A stretch of 64,000 bases of DNA from DASSUW01 sp963849695 (lineage in GTDB: Bacteria; Actinomycetota; Thermoleophilia; Solirubrobacterales; Solirubrobacteraceae). Where the stretch lies: the NCBI GenBank assembly GCA_963849695.1, contig CAWKIT010000011.1, positions 248,001-312,000 on the forward strand. The letters run 5' to 3'. Every line of letters begins with the position of its first letter. Within the stretch, counting starts at the first letter, position 1. The notes beneath the pieces were generated by a model. It was not told the DNA's origin. It worked only from the letters and a program-made list of their open reading frames with translations, and did no database searches. The position numbers and the translations under genes are program-made. Below, piece by piece: positions 54,648-63,031 of this stretch.

Positions 54648-55522
54648 CTCGCGAGCCAGTCGGCGATGATCGCGCCGACCTCCTCGCCGCGGTCCTCCTG
54701 CAGGAAGTGGCCGGCGCCGTCGAGCACGCGCGGCGCCGGACGGCCGAGCGCGGCCGCGAACGCCTCGCCGGCCACGGGCGGCAGCGCCAGGTCCTCGCGC
54801 CCCCACAGCATCAGCAGCGGCCGCCGGTCCTCGCGCAGGGCGGCGAGCGTGCGCTGTCCGGCTTCTGCCCCTGCCATCGCCGGGCCGGCCATGATCAGCT
54901 CCGGGAACGCCCGCGCGCCTGCCTTCGAAGCCTCGTTCGGGAACGGCGCGTCGTAAGCGGCCGCCACCTCGTCCCCCGGGTCGGTGTGGCAGCCGCGGCG
55001 CACGAGGAACCCGATCGGCAGCTCCTCCGCGCGCCGCACGAAGGCCGCGAACGCGTGCCAGGCGTCGGTCATCTGCTGGCGCCCGGTGATCAGGCCGCTG
55101 TCCATCACCACCAGGCGGTCGACGCGGTCGGGGTGCTCGACCGCCAGCCGCAGGCCGATCGGGCCGCCCCAGTCGTGCACCACGAAGGTGGCGCCGCGCA
55201 GGTCGAGGGCCTCGAGCAGGGTCGCCGCGATCTCGGTGTGGCGGTCGTACGTGTACCAGCCGGGGTCGATCGGCTTGTCCGAGCGGCCGAAGCCGGCCAG
55301 GTCGGGGAGCACGACGCGATGCCCGGCGTCGAGCAGCGGGCCGGCCACCTTGCGCCACAGGTAGCCCCACGTCGGCTCGCCGTGCCACATCACGACCGCC
55401 GCGCCGTCGCCCTCGTCGACGTGTGCCAGCCGCAGGCCGTCGACCTCGCGGTGGTGCGGCGCCCACGGGAAGCCCGGGAGGTCGTCGAGCAGCTCGTCGG
55501 GGGTGCGGATGGCGTCGATCAC
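54644..55522 (-). CDS. Haloalkane dehalogenase-like alpha/beta hydrolase
   Basis: A 292-aa alpha/beta hydrolase. The oxyanion/nucleophile features MWHGEPTWGYLWRK and VVHDWGGPIGLRL (Asp nucleophile with HDWGG) are those of haloalkane dehalogenases. The acid is expected in the MLWGREDLALP segment and the base His is in GAGHFLQEDRGEEV. Halide-binding Trp residues are plausible (W after the nucleophile). Substrate not established. GTG 55522 overlaps the stop of the upstream gene (GTGA). Confidence 0.85.
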   Translation of the reverse strand: MIDAIRTPDELLDDLPGFPWAPHHREVDGLRLAHVDEGDGAAVVMWHGEPTWGYLWRKVAGPLLDAGHRVVLPDLAGFGRSDKPIDPGWYTYDRHTEIAATLLEALDLRGATFVVHDWGGPIGLRLAVEHPDRVDRLVVMDSGLITGRQQMTDAWHAFAAFVRRAEELPIGFLVRRGCHTDPGDEVAAAYDAPFPNEASKAGARAFPELIMAGPAMAGAEAGQRTLAALREDRRPLLMLWGREDLALPPVAGEAFAAALGRPAPRVLDGAGHFLQEDRGEEVGAIIADWLAS

Positions 55523-56976
55523 GGGTCGATGTTCACACGTTCGAGCAGCGGGAGCAGCGCTTCGGCGTCGCGCGACACCGTGATGTGGATCGCGCGCGGC
55601 TCGCGCACCCACGCGATCGCGTTCAGCGACCGCAGCCGATCGAGCACGAACTGGAAGGCGAGCGCCTGCCGGCGCGAGCGGTACTCGCGCAGGACGTCGA
55701 ACGCCCAGCCGGTCGTGTGCAGCGAGTAGCGCCGCGTCGCCTCGGGATTGCGGGCCGCGAGCACGGTCTGGTAGCTGCCGTCGCGCACCGTGGAGGTGAC
55801 GATCAGCGGCGCCCGGCCGCTCAGCTCACGCACCTGCGCGCCGATGTAGAGCGCCATCGCCAGGGCCGACCGGCGCAACCCGCGGTAGCGCTCGGCCGGC
55901 TGGTCGATCCGCCGCGCCAGCTCGCCCATCCGCCGGTGGCGCCGCAGGCCGGTGACCGCCTCGTCCTCCGGGAACGGCACGATGTCGCCGGCGTCCCACG
56001 CACGCTCGAGCTCCTGCGGGGTCGCGTAGACCGGCGTCTCGGGGAGCGGATGCAGGACCTCCTCGGCCGAGCCCTTGGCGGTGTGCAGAGCGTCGAGCCG
56101 TAGGAGCTCCTGCCGGTCCTCGCGCCACAGCCGCATGATCTCCCGCGCCGCGAGCACCTTCCACCAGTAGTTCGAGGAGTCGTCGCCGAACGCGGCCAGG
56201 AGCCGGTAGGCGCGGGCGTGCCGGGTCGGCGTGGAGTCGAAGTAGACCTGGGTGTAGCTCGGGCGTGAGCCGTACGCGCTCAGCACGTCCTCGAGGTTCC
56301 CGATGCCCATGTGGTAGGAGACGAACGCGAGGTCCTCGCGGCCGAGGCGATCGCGCGCGATCGTCAGATAGCGGGCAGTGGCGGCGAGCGCCCGCTCGGG
56401 GTCGAACCGCTCGTCGACGCTCGCGCGGGCCTCTCGGAGCGCCTCCGCCCGGCGCTCGCGCCCGCGCCGCTCGGCGCGCTCCAGCCTCCGCGTGTAGCGC
56501 TCGCTGGCCGCAACGTCGACGCGCAGGCCGAGCAGGTTGGAACCGGTCTCGGCGAGGATCTGCGTGAGGCCGGCGGCCGACTCGAGGCCGCCCGGCGCGC
56601 GGGCGTCCGCGCGACCCGCGCTCTCGAGGAGCACCAGGCCCTCGAGCGTGTCGGGGTCGACCCCGGCCTGCTCGGCCGCCCGCTCCACCAGCGGCCGCCA
56701 GCGCGCCGTCCGCTCGGCGCTCGCGACCACGCCGCCGGGCGACAGCGCGTACAGGGGGTGGCTGTTGCCTGCGGCCGCGCGCCGCTCGAACTCGTCCGCG
56801 CGGCGCGGGTCCCACGCGAACGGGTCCGTCAGCGGCTCGCTCTCGCGGGCGACCGCGCCGGGCGGGGTCGGCACGACCGGCACGTCGACGGGCGCGTCGT
56901 CGGTGCGCGCGAGCACGCCGGCGACGCCGGCGGCGAGCAGCACGAAGGCCGCGGCCACGAGCACGAGGCGCGGCAC
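55519..56976 (-). CDS. Two-domain peptidoglycan hydrolase: lytic transglycosylase + M15/DUF5715-like
   Basis: A 485-aa exported protein with an N-terminal TM/signal segment (LVLVAAAFVLLAAGVAGVLA). An SLT-type lytic transglycosylase domain (about 95-260) follows, with the catalytic Glu in LEGLVLLESAGRAD, AAGLTQIL and SYHMGIGN. The C-terminal domain (about 370-480) has STVRDGSYQ, YSLHTTGWAFDV and AIHITVS, an M15 peptidase-like His-x6-Asp plus His zinc set (DUF5715-like). It could cut both glycan and peptide. It is translated with the hydrolase gene downstream (GTGA). The order of domains is unusual. Confidence 0.75.
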   Translation of the reverse strand: MPRLVLVAAAFVLLAAGVAGVLARTDDAPVDVPVVPTPPGAVARESEPLTDPFAWDPRRADEFERRAAAGNSHPLYALSPGGVVASAERTARWRPLVERAAEQAGVDPDTLEGLVLLESAGRADARAPGGLESAAGLTQILAETGSNLLGLRVDVAASERYTRRLERAERRGRERRAEALREARASVDERFDPERALAATARYLTIARDRLGREDLAFVSYHMGIGNLEDVLSAYGSRPSYTQVYFDSTPTRHARAYRLLAAFGDDSSNYWWKVLAAREIMRLWREDRQELLRLDALHTAKGSAEEVLHPLPETPVYATPQELERAWDAGDIVPFPEDEAVTGLRRHRRMGELARRIDQPAERYRGLRRSALAMALYIGAQVRELSGRAPLIVTSTVRDGSYQTVLAARNPEATRRYSLHTTGWAFDVLREYRSRRQALAFQFVLDRLRSLNAIAWVREPRAIHITVSRDAEALLPLLERVNIDP

Positions 56977-56977
56977 G

Positions 56978-57976
56978 TCAGCCGCTCGACAGCCGCGCCA
57001 GCTGCGCCCCGGCCCGCTCCCGCACCTCGGTCGTCGGCTCCTCGGCCGCCAGGCGGCGCAGGGCGGCCAGCGCCTGCGGCCCCCAGTCCTCGGGCGAGAC
57101 GGCGGCCAGTGCCGCCAGCGCGCCGCTGCGGGTCGAGACCACCGGGCTCAGCAGCGCCGCGGCCACCAGCGCCTCCGACCACTGACCGGCGCGCAGCCTC
57201 TGCACGAGCGAGTCGAGCGTGAGCGCCGCGTCCCGGTGCCGCGCGGCCGGGAAGCGGCGCTCGGCGGGGCCGGACGCGAGCGCCTCCAGCGGCAGCGCGC
57301 GCTCGGAGAAGCCGATCAGGCGCGCCCGCCGGTCGGGCCGGCGGCTGCGCCCCAGGTGATGGACGAGTCGCGGGTCGTGCGGCGCCCGTTGGAGGTGGCG
57401 CCAGCCCGCCTCCCAGGCGTCGAGTCCCATCACCTCGGCGACGCCCCACACGCGCAGCACGTCGTCCGGCCGCTCGAGGCGCGCGGCGACGAAGCGGCGC
57501 GCCTCGTCGCGTGCGAGCAGCCGCCCGCATCGCTCGGCGAGCGCGACGTGCTGCTCGTAGTCCTCCGCCCACGTGAGCAGGTGGGCGGTCGCGCGCATGC
57601 GAACGATCGTCAGGCTGCGGTCGCCGAGCAGGTCGAGCACCGCCACGGCCACGCGCGGGCCCGGCTCGTAGTCGTCGATGTCCTCGGCCGGGCCGCCGTT
57701 GACGAGCGCGCTGAGGATCACGCAGGCGCCGTCGAGCAGCGCGTCGTCGACCAGCCCGCCGAGCTCGTCGTCGAGCCGCCCGGCGGTGGCGACCGCGTGT
57801 GCGACGTACTCCGGCATGACGACGTCGTCGCAGCCGTGGCGCAGCAGCCACGCACGGACGTCAGGGGGAAGGTCGGGGTGCGCGGTGAGCCGCCCGACCG
57901 CCTCCACCTTGTCCCAGCCGGTCGCGGCGCGGGCCGCGTGCCACGAAGCCTGCACGGGGTCGCGTCGGAAGCGCAT
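56978..57976 (-). CDS. HEAT-repeat-like helical protein
   Basis: A 332-aa soluble, mostly alpha-helical protein with repeating Ala/Leu-rich helix pairs (VMGLDAWEAGWRHL; SEALVAAALLSPVVSTRSGALAALAAV; ALRRLAAEEPTTEVRERAGAQLARL). No catalytic motif. The end repeats look HEAT/ARM-like, suggesting a protein-protein scaffold. Function unknown. A -10-like TACCAT lies 10 bases before the start on the coding strand. It lies 1 base from the peptidoglycan hydrolase gene and may be its operon partner. Confidence 0.6.
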   Translation of the reverse strand: MRFRRDPVQASWHAARAATGWDKVEAVGRLTAHPDLPPDVRAWLLRHGCDDVVMPEYVAHAVATAGRLDDELGGLVDDALLDGACVILSALVNGGPAEDIDDYEPGPRVAVAVLDLLGDRSLTIVRMRATAHLLTWAEDYEQHVALAERCGRLLARDEARRFVAARLERPDDVLRVWGVAEVMGLDAWEAGWRHLQRAPHDPRLVHHLGRSRRPDRRARLIGFSERALPLEALASGPAERRFPAARHRDAALTLDSLVQRLRAGQWSEALVAAALLSPVVSTRSGALAALAAVSPEDWGPQALAALRRLAAEEPTTEVRERAGAQLARLSSG

Positions 57977-58031
57977 TTGCGCGCCGATGGTAGACGGCGT
58001 GCATTCACGCTCATGCGGGTACGCCGTCGTC

Positions 58032-58301
58032 ATGTTCCTACGTAGGAAGAAGAGCCGCAAGGCCCAGGCGGCCGATCTCCTGGGCAACTACCTGAAGATC
58101 GAGGCGGCGACCAAGGCCGCCAAGGGCGCGAGCAAGGCTGCCAAGGGCACGGCGGCCTACAAGACCGCGCAGCAGAAGACGCCTGCCCTCGGGCGCGTGC
58201 CGCTGATCGCCGCCGTCATCGCCGCCGTCGTCGGCACCGCCGCGCTGGTGGTCGCCAAGGCGCGCGGCGGCAAGGACGAAGAGTCCTCCGACGAGGAATG
58301 A
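58032..58301 (+). CDS. Small basic single-TM protein
   Basis: An 89-aa protein: Lys/Arg-rich start (RRKKSRKAQAADLLGNYLKI), Ala/Lys/Gly-rich middle (TKAAKGASKAAKG, a lysine-rich stretch like DNA-binding or histone-like tails), one TM (about 56-77) and an acidic end (EESSDEE). Function unknown. It ends just before a bidirectional terminator. Confidence 0.6.
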   Translation: MFLRRKKSRKAQAADLLGNYLKIEAATKAAKGASKAAKGTAAYKTAQQKTPALGRVPLIAAVIAAVVGTAALVVAKARGGKDEESSDEE

Positions 58302-58311
58302 CGAACCCGGC

Positions 58312-58332
58312 GGGCCCCGCCCGGCGGGGCCC
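58312..58332. terminator. Bidirectional terminator
   Basis: GGGCCCCGC (58312-58320) pairs perfectly with GCGGGGCCC (58324-58332) around the loop CCG, between two convergent genes; its right arm touches the VOC gene stop. No U-tract on either side. Confidence 0.6.
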
Positions 58333-59087
58333 TACGGACTCGTCGAGATGAGGCGGAAGTTCGCGCCCTGCGGGTCGCGGAGCGTCGCCCAGCGCCCGTA
58401 CGGGGAGTCGAGCGGCTCGCCCACCAGCTCGCCGCCGAGCTCGCGCGCCCGCTCGAAGCCGGCGTCGACATCGTCGAACTTGAAGTACGCCACCCACTGC
58501 GCCGGCACCTCCTCGGTCCTCCAGATGCCGCCCACGTAGTCGCCGCCGAGCTTGAGCAACCGGTAGCCCTCGGGCTGCTCGGGCAGCGGCTCGAACGTGT
58601 AGTCGAACAGCGAGCCGTAGAAGCGGACGGCCCCATCGAGGTCGCGCGTCAGCAGCTCGTTCCAGCTCAGCGCGGCGTGCTCGTCGTGGAGCTGGGCGCC
58701 CCGGTGCTCGCCCGGCTCCCAGATCCCGAACATCGCGCCGGTCGGGTCCTGCGCCGCCACCATCCGGCCCGCCTCCATCACCTGCAAGGGCCCGAACGCC
58801 ACGTTCCCGCCCGCTGCCGTGATCTCGCGCGCGTGGGCGTCGACGTCCGTGCCGGTGAGGTAGGTCGTCCAGAACGCCATCGGCGGCGTGCCGGGCTGGT
58901 TGGGCCCGATCCCGGCGACGCGCCGGCCGTCCTTGAGCGCCTGGTGGTAGTGGCCGGCCTCCTCGCCCTGGTCCTCGAACTCCCAGCCGAACAGGCCGCC
59001 GTAGAAGGTCAGGGCCGCCTCGAGGTCCGGGATCGTGAGGTCGGCCCAGCTCGGCGCGCCCGGTGCGTAGCTCGTACGTTCAGCCAT
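58332..59087 (-). CDS. Two-domain VOC (glyoxalase-fold) protein
   Basis: A 251-aa protein made of two VOC modules: the first (about 8-125, APSWADLTIPDLEAALTFYGG ... VAAQDPTGAMFGIWEP) and the second (about 130-250, HAALSWNELLTRDLDGAVRFYGSLF ... ATLRDPQGANFRLIS). Such tandem proteins bind metal and can act as dioxygenases, glyoxalase-like enzymes or antibiotic-binding proteins. Substrate unknown. Confidence 0.88.
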   Translation of the reverse strand: MAERTSYAPGAPSWADLTIPDLEAALTFYGGLFGWEFEDQGEEAGHYHQALKDGRRVAGIGPNQPGTPPMAFWTTYLTGTDVDAHAREITAAGGNVAFGPLQVMEAGRMVAAQDPTGAMFGIWEPGEHRGAQLHDEHAALSWNELLTRDLDGAVRFYGSLFDYTFEPLPEQPEGYRLLKLGGDYVGGIWRTEEVPAQWVAYFKFDDVDAGFERARELGGELVGEPLDSPYGRWATLRDPQGANFRLISTSP

Positions 59088-59093
59088 ACGCGA

Positions 59094-59099
59094 ACGCTA
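59094..59099 (-). promoter_or_regulatory. -10 element of a probable leaderless promoter (VOC gene)
   Basis: On the minus strand TAGCGT ends 6 bases before the ATG at 59087 with no ribosome site. Confidence 0.45.
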
Positions 59100-59111
59100 C
59101 CGGGCGCCCCC

Positions 59112-59438
59112 TCAGTCGTCGCCGCCGCCGTGCTCGCCGCCGCCCCCGGAGCGCTCGACCTCGGTCGCGATCCACCGGCCGTTGCGGCGCGTGGCGACCA
59201 CCTCGACGTTGCGCATGCCGGCGCGCAGCGCGCGGAAGCCGTCGATGCGCTCGAAGCGTGTGTTGCGGGTGACCTTGATGCGCTTGGTACCGCGCTCGCT
59301 GTCGTGGAGCCGGAACGTGCGCTGGTCGCGGTTGACCGAGCGGACCGTTCCCTCGAACTCGGCAGCCGAGGCGACGGCCGGTGCCGCCATCACGGCGGTG
59401 GCGAGCAGGGCGGGGATCGTGATGCGTGCGATGTTCAT
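59112..59438 (-). CDS. Secreted DUF5666-like protein
   Basis: A 108-aa protein with a signal peptide (ARITIPALLATAVMAAPAVASA) and one small OB-like domain (FEGTVRSVNRDQRTFRLHDS ... RIKVTRNTRFERI ... RNVEVVATRRNGRWIATEVER) of the DUF5666 type. The end is a Gly/His/Asp-rich tail (GGGGEHGGGDD). Function unknown; likely a periplasmic or envelope binding protein. The ATG at 59438 is chosen because it gives the signal peptide. Confidence 0.7.
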   Translation of the reverse strand: MNIARITIPALLATAVMAAPAVASAAEFEGTVRSVNRDQRTFRLHDSERGTKRIKVTRNTRFERIDGFRALRAGMRNVEVVATRRNGRWIATEVERSGGGGEHGGGDD

Positions 59439-59505
59439 GGCGCCAGTCTGCCCGCGCACCCGGCAAGCGCCCGCCAACCGCAGGTGAAGGGCAGGCAAAG
59501 AGTCT

Positions 59506-62010
59506 TCAGCCTCGCCGCAGCGGCCGGGCGTAGTGGCGCCAGCGGTCGCGCTCGGGCGTCAGCTCGGCCTGCGGCGGCTTGATGCGGTCCGCCCAGTGCA
59601 GCAGGCCCGGCCCGCGCACCGGCATGCGCGTCGGCACCGTCGCCCAGCGGTCGGGGACCACGGCCCGCCCCGGTCCGAAGACGTAGTGGAGCGCCTCGGT
59701 GGCGTCGAGCCCGAACTCCTGCACGAGCGGCAGCGCCTGCGCCGCGAGCCCCTCGCTGCGCGCCCGCCGCAGGTCGACGACCAGCACGTCGGTGCGGAAG
59801 GCGTCGAAGTCGAAGGCGTGGCGGGCGTGCGCGGTCCGGCGCAGCGCGGACGAGGCGTCGGTCCGCCGGCCGAGCCGCTTGGCGGCGTCGTGGATGACGC
59901 CGAAGCCGCTGACGTTGCGGCCGATCTGGCTGGGCGCGGCGAGCACGTGGCCACCGAGGTCGAGATCGGCCAGCTCGGCGACGTCGGCCGTCGCCACCGA
60001 CGGCAGCGGGAGCAGGACCGCGCGCTCGACCTCGGGCAGCAGGTCGCCGATCACCAGTGGGAGCGGCTCGGCCAGGTCGCCGACGGGGACCCGGGTGACC
60101 GTGACCTGCGGGAACCTCGCCGCCACGCGCTTGGGGCCGCCGGAGGTGCCGGTGCGGGCCAGGACCCACACGTGCAGGGGGCGCGAGGCATGCTCGCGCA
60201 GCGACGCGACCAGCACCGACAAGTCGAGGCCCCCGCCGCGCTGCAGGACGACCGCCACGTCGACGGCGTCCGGCGGCGCCGCCGGCCCCCGCGACACGCG
60301 GTGCGCCGCGATGTCCTGGATCTCCTCCTCCAGACCTGCTCGCACCGGCGGCAGTGAGGAGCCGCGCATGCGCTGCTCCTCGGCGGCGGCGACGTCCGCG
60401 GCGGTGAGCTCGCGCCACAGCGCGTACACCTCGTCCTCGGGCCGGCCGGCGACGATCGCGCCGATCACGCGGCCGAGCCTGTCGTCGAGGCCGCGCCGCA
60501 TCGCGCCGAACGCCCGGTCGTCGATGCCGGCGAGCCCGTCGAAGCGGACATCGGAGCGGTTGGCGGGAATGAAGTCGACGTCGACGCCGATCGACCGCAT
60601 CGGCAGATAGCAGTGCAGACGCGACGTGACGATCGCGCTGTGGCGGCTGCGGTAGGTGTCGAGCAGGTCGAGCGCGTGCCGCGTGTTGTCCACGAACGAG
60701 CGCTGCCGCACGTCCTCGCTGCTGTGGCGATAGGTGACGGCCCCCTCGGGGACCTCGTCCTCGGGTGCGTCGACATAGCCGATCGGCGCGCCGGCCGGCG
60801 GCCCGCCTTCGAGGTCCGGGAACACGGCGTCGATCGTGGTCGTCAGGCAGCCGGAGAAGAACGCCGGGACGCCGAGCGAGAGCAGCAGGTAGACGGTCGT
60901 CCAGTCACGGCAGCCGACCGGCCCGTAGCGCTTGAGGTACTCGACCGCCTCCGGGGTCAGCAGCGAGCGCTTGTTGCAGTGGAAGGAGACGAAGATCGGC
61001 CGAAGGTTGCGGTGCAGCGGGAAGGCGTGCCGGAAGTTGAACAGCGGGTGCATGTACCAGCCGAACGCGAGGGTCCACGTGTCCTCGGGGATCGCCTGGT
61101 AGATCGAGGCGTCGCGGTGCGCGGTGATGACCTCGAGGTCGGCCTCGACGTCACGGCGCCGGCGCTCCGGCCGAGTTCGCTCCCGCAGCCGCTCGAGCAG
61201 GCCGACGAGCTGCTCTTCGCCGTGCAGGCGGACGTGGTCGTGCCGCACGAGGTGGCCGAGCGCGGCGATGCTCTGGACGTGGTCACCGATGTTGGCCGAC
61301 GCGCGGGTGGCCGACGGGTGCCCGTAGTCGAGCACCGCGAACGTGCGCCGGCCGGTGGCGGTGGCGGTCGGCGAGTCGGGGTCGGCGGCCACCCACTCGC
61401 GCATCCAGTCGCGGTGCTTGGCGGCCGCGGGCCACACCTGGTCGTCCTCGCTCACGTGGCGGTCGAAGATCGCGAACACTGCCCGCGCCTCCTCGCTCGC
61501 GCCCATCCCGAACACCGGGCCGAGCACGTCGTACCAGAACTTCGCGCGCAGCTCCGGCGGGTCCTCGGCGGCGAGCCGGCGGATCTCTGCCAGCGCCTCG
61601 CCGGGCGCCTCGGCCAGCCCGGAGCGTGCGTATTCGGCTGCCGCGTGGCGGGTCCAGATCTCACGCGGCGCCGCTCGCAGCAGGCTCCACGCGAGGTCGA
61701 CGTAGCCCTGACGGTAGGCCACGATGCCGCCGACCGTGTCCCCGAGACCGCGGGTCTCGGAACGGCGGCGCAGCGACTCGGCGACCGAGCGCGCCAGGTC
61801 GTGCTCGTCGGCCCCGATCAGCGCGCGGACTTGGCCGACGACCGCGTGCTCGAGCCCGCGCCCGCGCGCGACCGCCTCGAGCAGGACGTCGTTCGTCTGC
61901 CGATCGGGACGCCCGTCTCGCTCGGCCGGCTTGGCCCGCTTGGCGGGCTTCGCGGGTGCCTGGAGCCGGCGGACCGCTCGCCGGACGCGCCTGATCGTGC
62001 GGTTAGTCAC
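59506..62010 (-). CDS. Polysaccharide pyruvyltransferase domain fused to a GT8-like glycosyltransferase
   Basis: An 834-aa protein in three parts. The N-terminal helical region (1-205) is not recognised. A polysaccharide pyruvyltransferase domain (about 206-520) has VLDYGHPSATRASANIGDHV, FGWYMHPLFNF, SFHCNKRSLLTPEAVEYL, GCRDWTTVYLLLSLGVPAFF and SRLHCYLPM. The C-terminal GT8-like domain (about 575-830) has DLLPEVERAVLLPLPS, GHVLAAPSQIG, VLVVDLRRAR, ALHYVFGPGRAVVPDRWATV and LLHWADRIKPP. It would add ketal-pyruvate and a sugar to a surface glycan; substrates are inferred. It overlaps the methyltransferase gene by 8 bases. Confidence 0.75.
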   Translation of the reverse strand: MTNRTIRRVRRAVRRLQAPAKPAKRAKPAERDGRPDRQTNDVLLEAVARGRGLEHAVVGQVRALIGADEHDLARSVAESLRRRSETRGLGDTVGGIVAYRQGYVDLAWSLLRAAPREIWTRHAAAEYARSGLAEAPGEALAEIRRLAAEDPPELRAKFWYDVLGPVFGMGASEEARAVFAIFDRHVSEDDQVWPAAAKHRDWMREWVAADPDSPTATATGRRTFAVLDYGHPSATRASANIGDHVQSIAALGHLVRHDHVRLHGEEQLVGLLERLRERTRPERRRRDVEADLEVITAHRDASIYQAIPEDTWTLAFGWYMHPLFNFRHAFPLHRNLRPIFVSFHCNKRSLLTPEAVEYLKRYGPVGCRDWTTVYLLLSLGVPAFFSGCLTTTIDAVFPDLEGGPPAGAPIGYVDAPEDEVPEGAVTYRHSSEDVRQRSFVDNTRHALDLLDTYRSRHSAIVTSRLHCYLPMRSIGVDVDFIPANRSDVRFDGLAGIDDRAFGAMRRGLDDRLGRVIGAIVAGRPEDEVYALWRELTAADVAAAEEQRMRGSSLPPVRAGLEEEIQDIAAHRVSRGPAAPPDAVDVAVVLQRGGGLDLSVLVASLREHASRPLHVWVLARTGTSGGPKRVAARFPQVTVTRVPVGDLAEPLPLVIGDLLPEVERAVLLPLPSVATADVAELADLDLGGHVLAAPSQIGRNVSGFGVIHDAAKRLGRRTDASSALRRTAHARHAFDFDAFRTDVLVVDLRRARSEGLAAQALPLVQEFGLDATEALHYVFGPGRAVVPDRWATVPTRMPVRGPGLLHWADRIKPPQAELTPERDRWRHYARPLRRG

Positions 62011-62818
62011 GGACGACGTGGAGCCTCGTGCGGTGCTCGAACCGGTAGCCGTCGCGCCCCGCGAAGTACTCGTCCACCGCTGCCCGGCAGCCGGACCACG
62101 TGTGGTAGTCGTCGAGCACGATCCGCCCGCCGGGCGCCAGCCGCGGCGCGATGCGCGTCAGGCACGTCATCGTCGACTCGTACCAGTCGCCGTCGAGGTG
62201 GGCGATCGCGACCGGCTCGTCGAGCTCGATCGTGTCTTCGAACAGGCCCTGGATCAGCTCGACGTTGTGCTCGGCGGCGGGGACGCCGAGCCTGCTGAAG
62301 GAAGCGCGCACCTCGCCGTAGAGGTCGTCGTGGTAGCCGTAGTAGGCGTCGCCGCCGACTCCGCGGGCCTCGCCGGCCGCGATCGTCGCGAAGCGGCGGT
62401 GGACGTCCGGCCCGTCGCGAGAGCCCGGCGGCGGGATCGTCCCGAACACGTCGTAGACCTTCATCGGCCGCTCGCGCGCCTTCGCGGCCGCCATCACGAT
62501 CGCCGAGCCTCCGAGGGCCGTGCCGGCCTCGATCACGAGTCCGGGCAGGGCGCCGCGGTCGGCGTCGATCACCATCGCCGCCAGCTCGCGCAGGTTCTCG
62601 TCCTTGAGGTAGGTCAGGCGCTCGCGGCGGACGCGGGCGACCGTCTGCTCGACCTCGGGCGGCAGCTGATAGGCGGCGGCCGCCAGCTGCGTGCGCGCGT
62701 CGCGCAGCTGCGCCCGGGTTGCCTTCAGCCGGCGGCGCGACTGGCGCAGCTCGGCCTCCAGCTCCGGCGCCGCCCAGCTCGCGATCCTGCGCCGTACACG
62801 CTGCGCGATCGACCTCAT
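62003..62818 (-). CDS. TylF/MycF-like O-methyltransferase
   Basis: A 271-aa SAM-dependent methyltransferase: N-terminal coiled helices (RRRLKATRAQLRDARTQLAAA), then the SAM site VIEAGTALGGSAIVMAAA, VYDVFGTIPPPGSRDGPDVHRRF (TylF-like insert) and the metal-binding AIAHLDGDWYESTMTCLTRI plus GGRIVLDDYHTWSG. Members methylate sugars of antibiotics and glycans, which fits the downstream glycosyltransferase. A TACACT hexamer lies 12 bases before the start. Confidence 0.85.
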   Translation of the reverse strand: MRSIAQRVRRRIASWAAPELEAELRQSRRRLKATRAQLRDARTQLAAAAYQLPPEVEQTVARVRRERLTYLKDENLRELAAMVIDADRGALPGLVIEAGTALGGSAIVMAAAKARERPMKVYDVFGTIPPPGSRDGPDVHRRFATIAAGEARGVGGDAYYGYHDDLYGEVRASFSRLGVPAAEHNVELIQGLFEDTIELDEPVAIAHLDGDWYESTMTCLTRIAPRLAPGGRIVLDDYHTWSGCRAAVDEYFAGRDGYRFEHRTRLHVVRD

Positions 62819-62950
62819 CAGCGGCGCACGAGTGTAGATGCTTGATTGCACGGTCTGTGGGTCCTCGGTGGGATTCGGGCCGATGCCGGCACCAGCGCCG
62901 CCGCGCATCGCCACACGCCAGGCGCGGAATCATCATCAAGCCCGCGTACT

Positions 62951-62992
62951 CCCGGGGGAGGATGCGCGAGCGGCGCAAGTGACTCCCCCGGG
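62951..62992. promoter_or_regulatory. 10-base perfect inverted repeat before the MMPL gene
   Basis: CCCGGGGGAG (62951-62960) and CTCCCCCGGG (62983-62992) are exact complements 22 bases apart in the divergent methyltransferase-MMPL gap. It could be a regulator-binding site for the transporter or a leader hairpin. Confidence 0.45.
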
Positions 62993-63031
62993 CCGATGTG
63001 CGAGCGTGATCCGCGGCCGACGATTGGAGGC

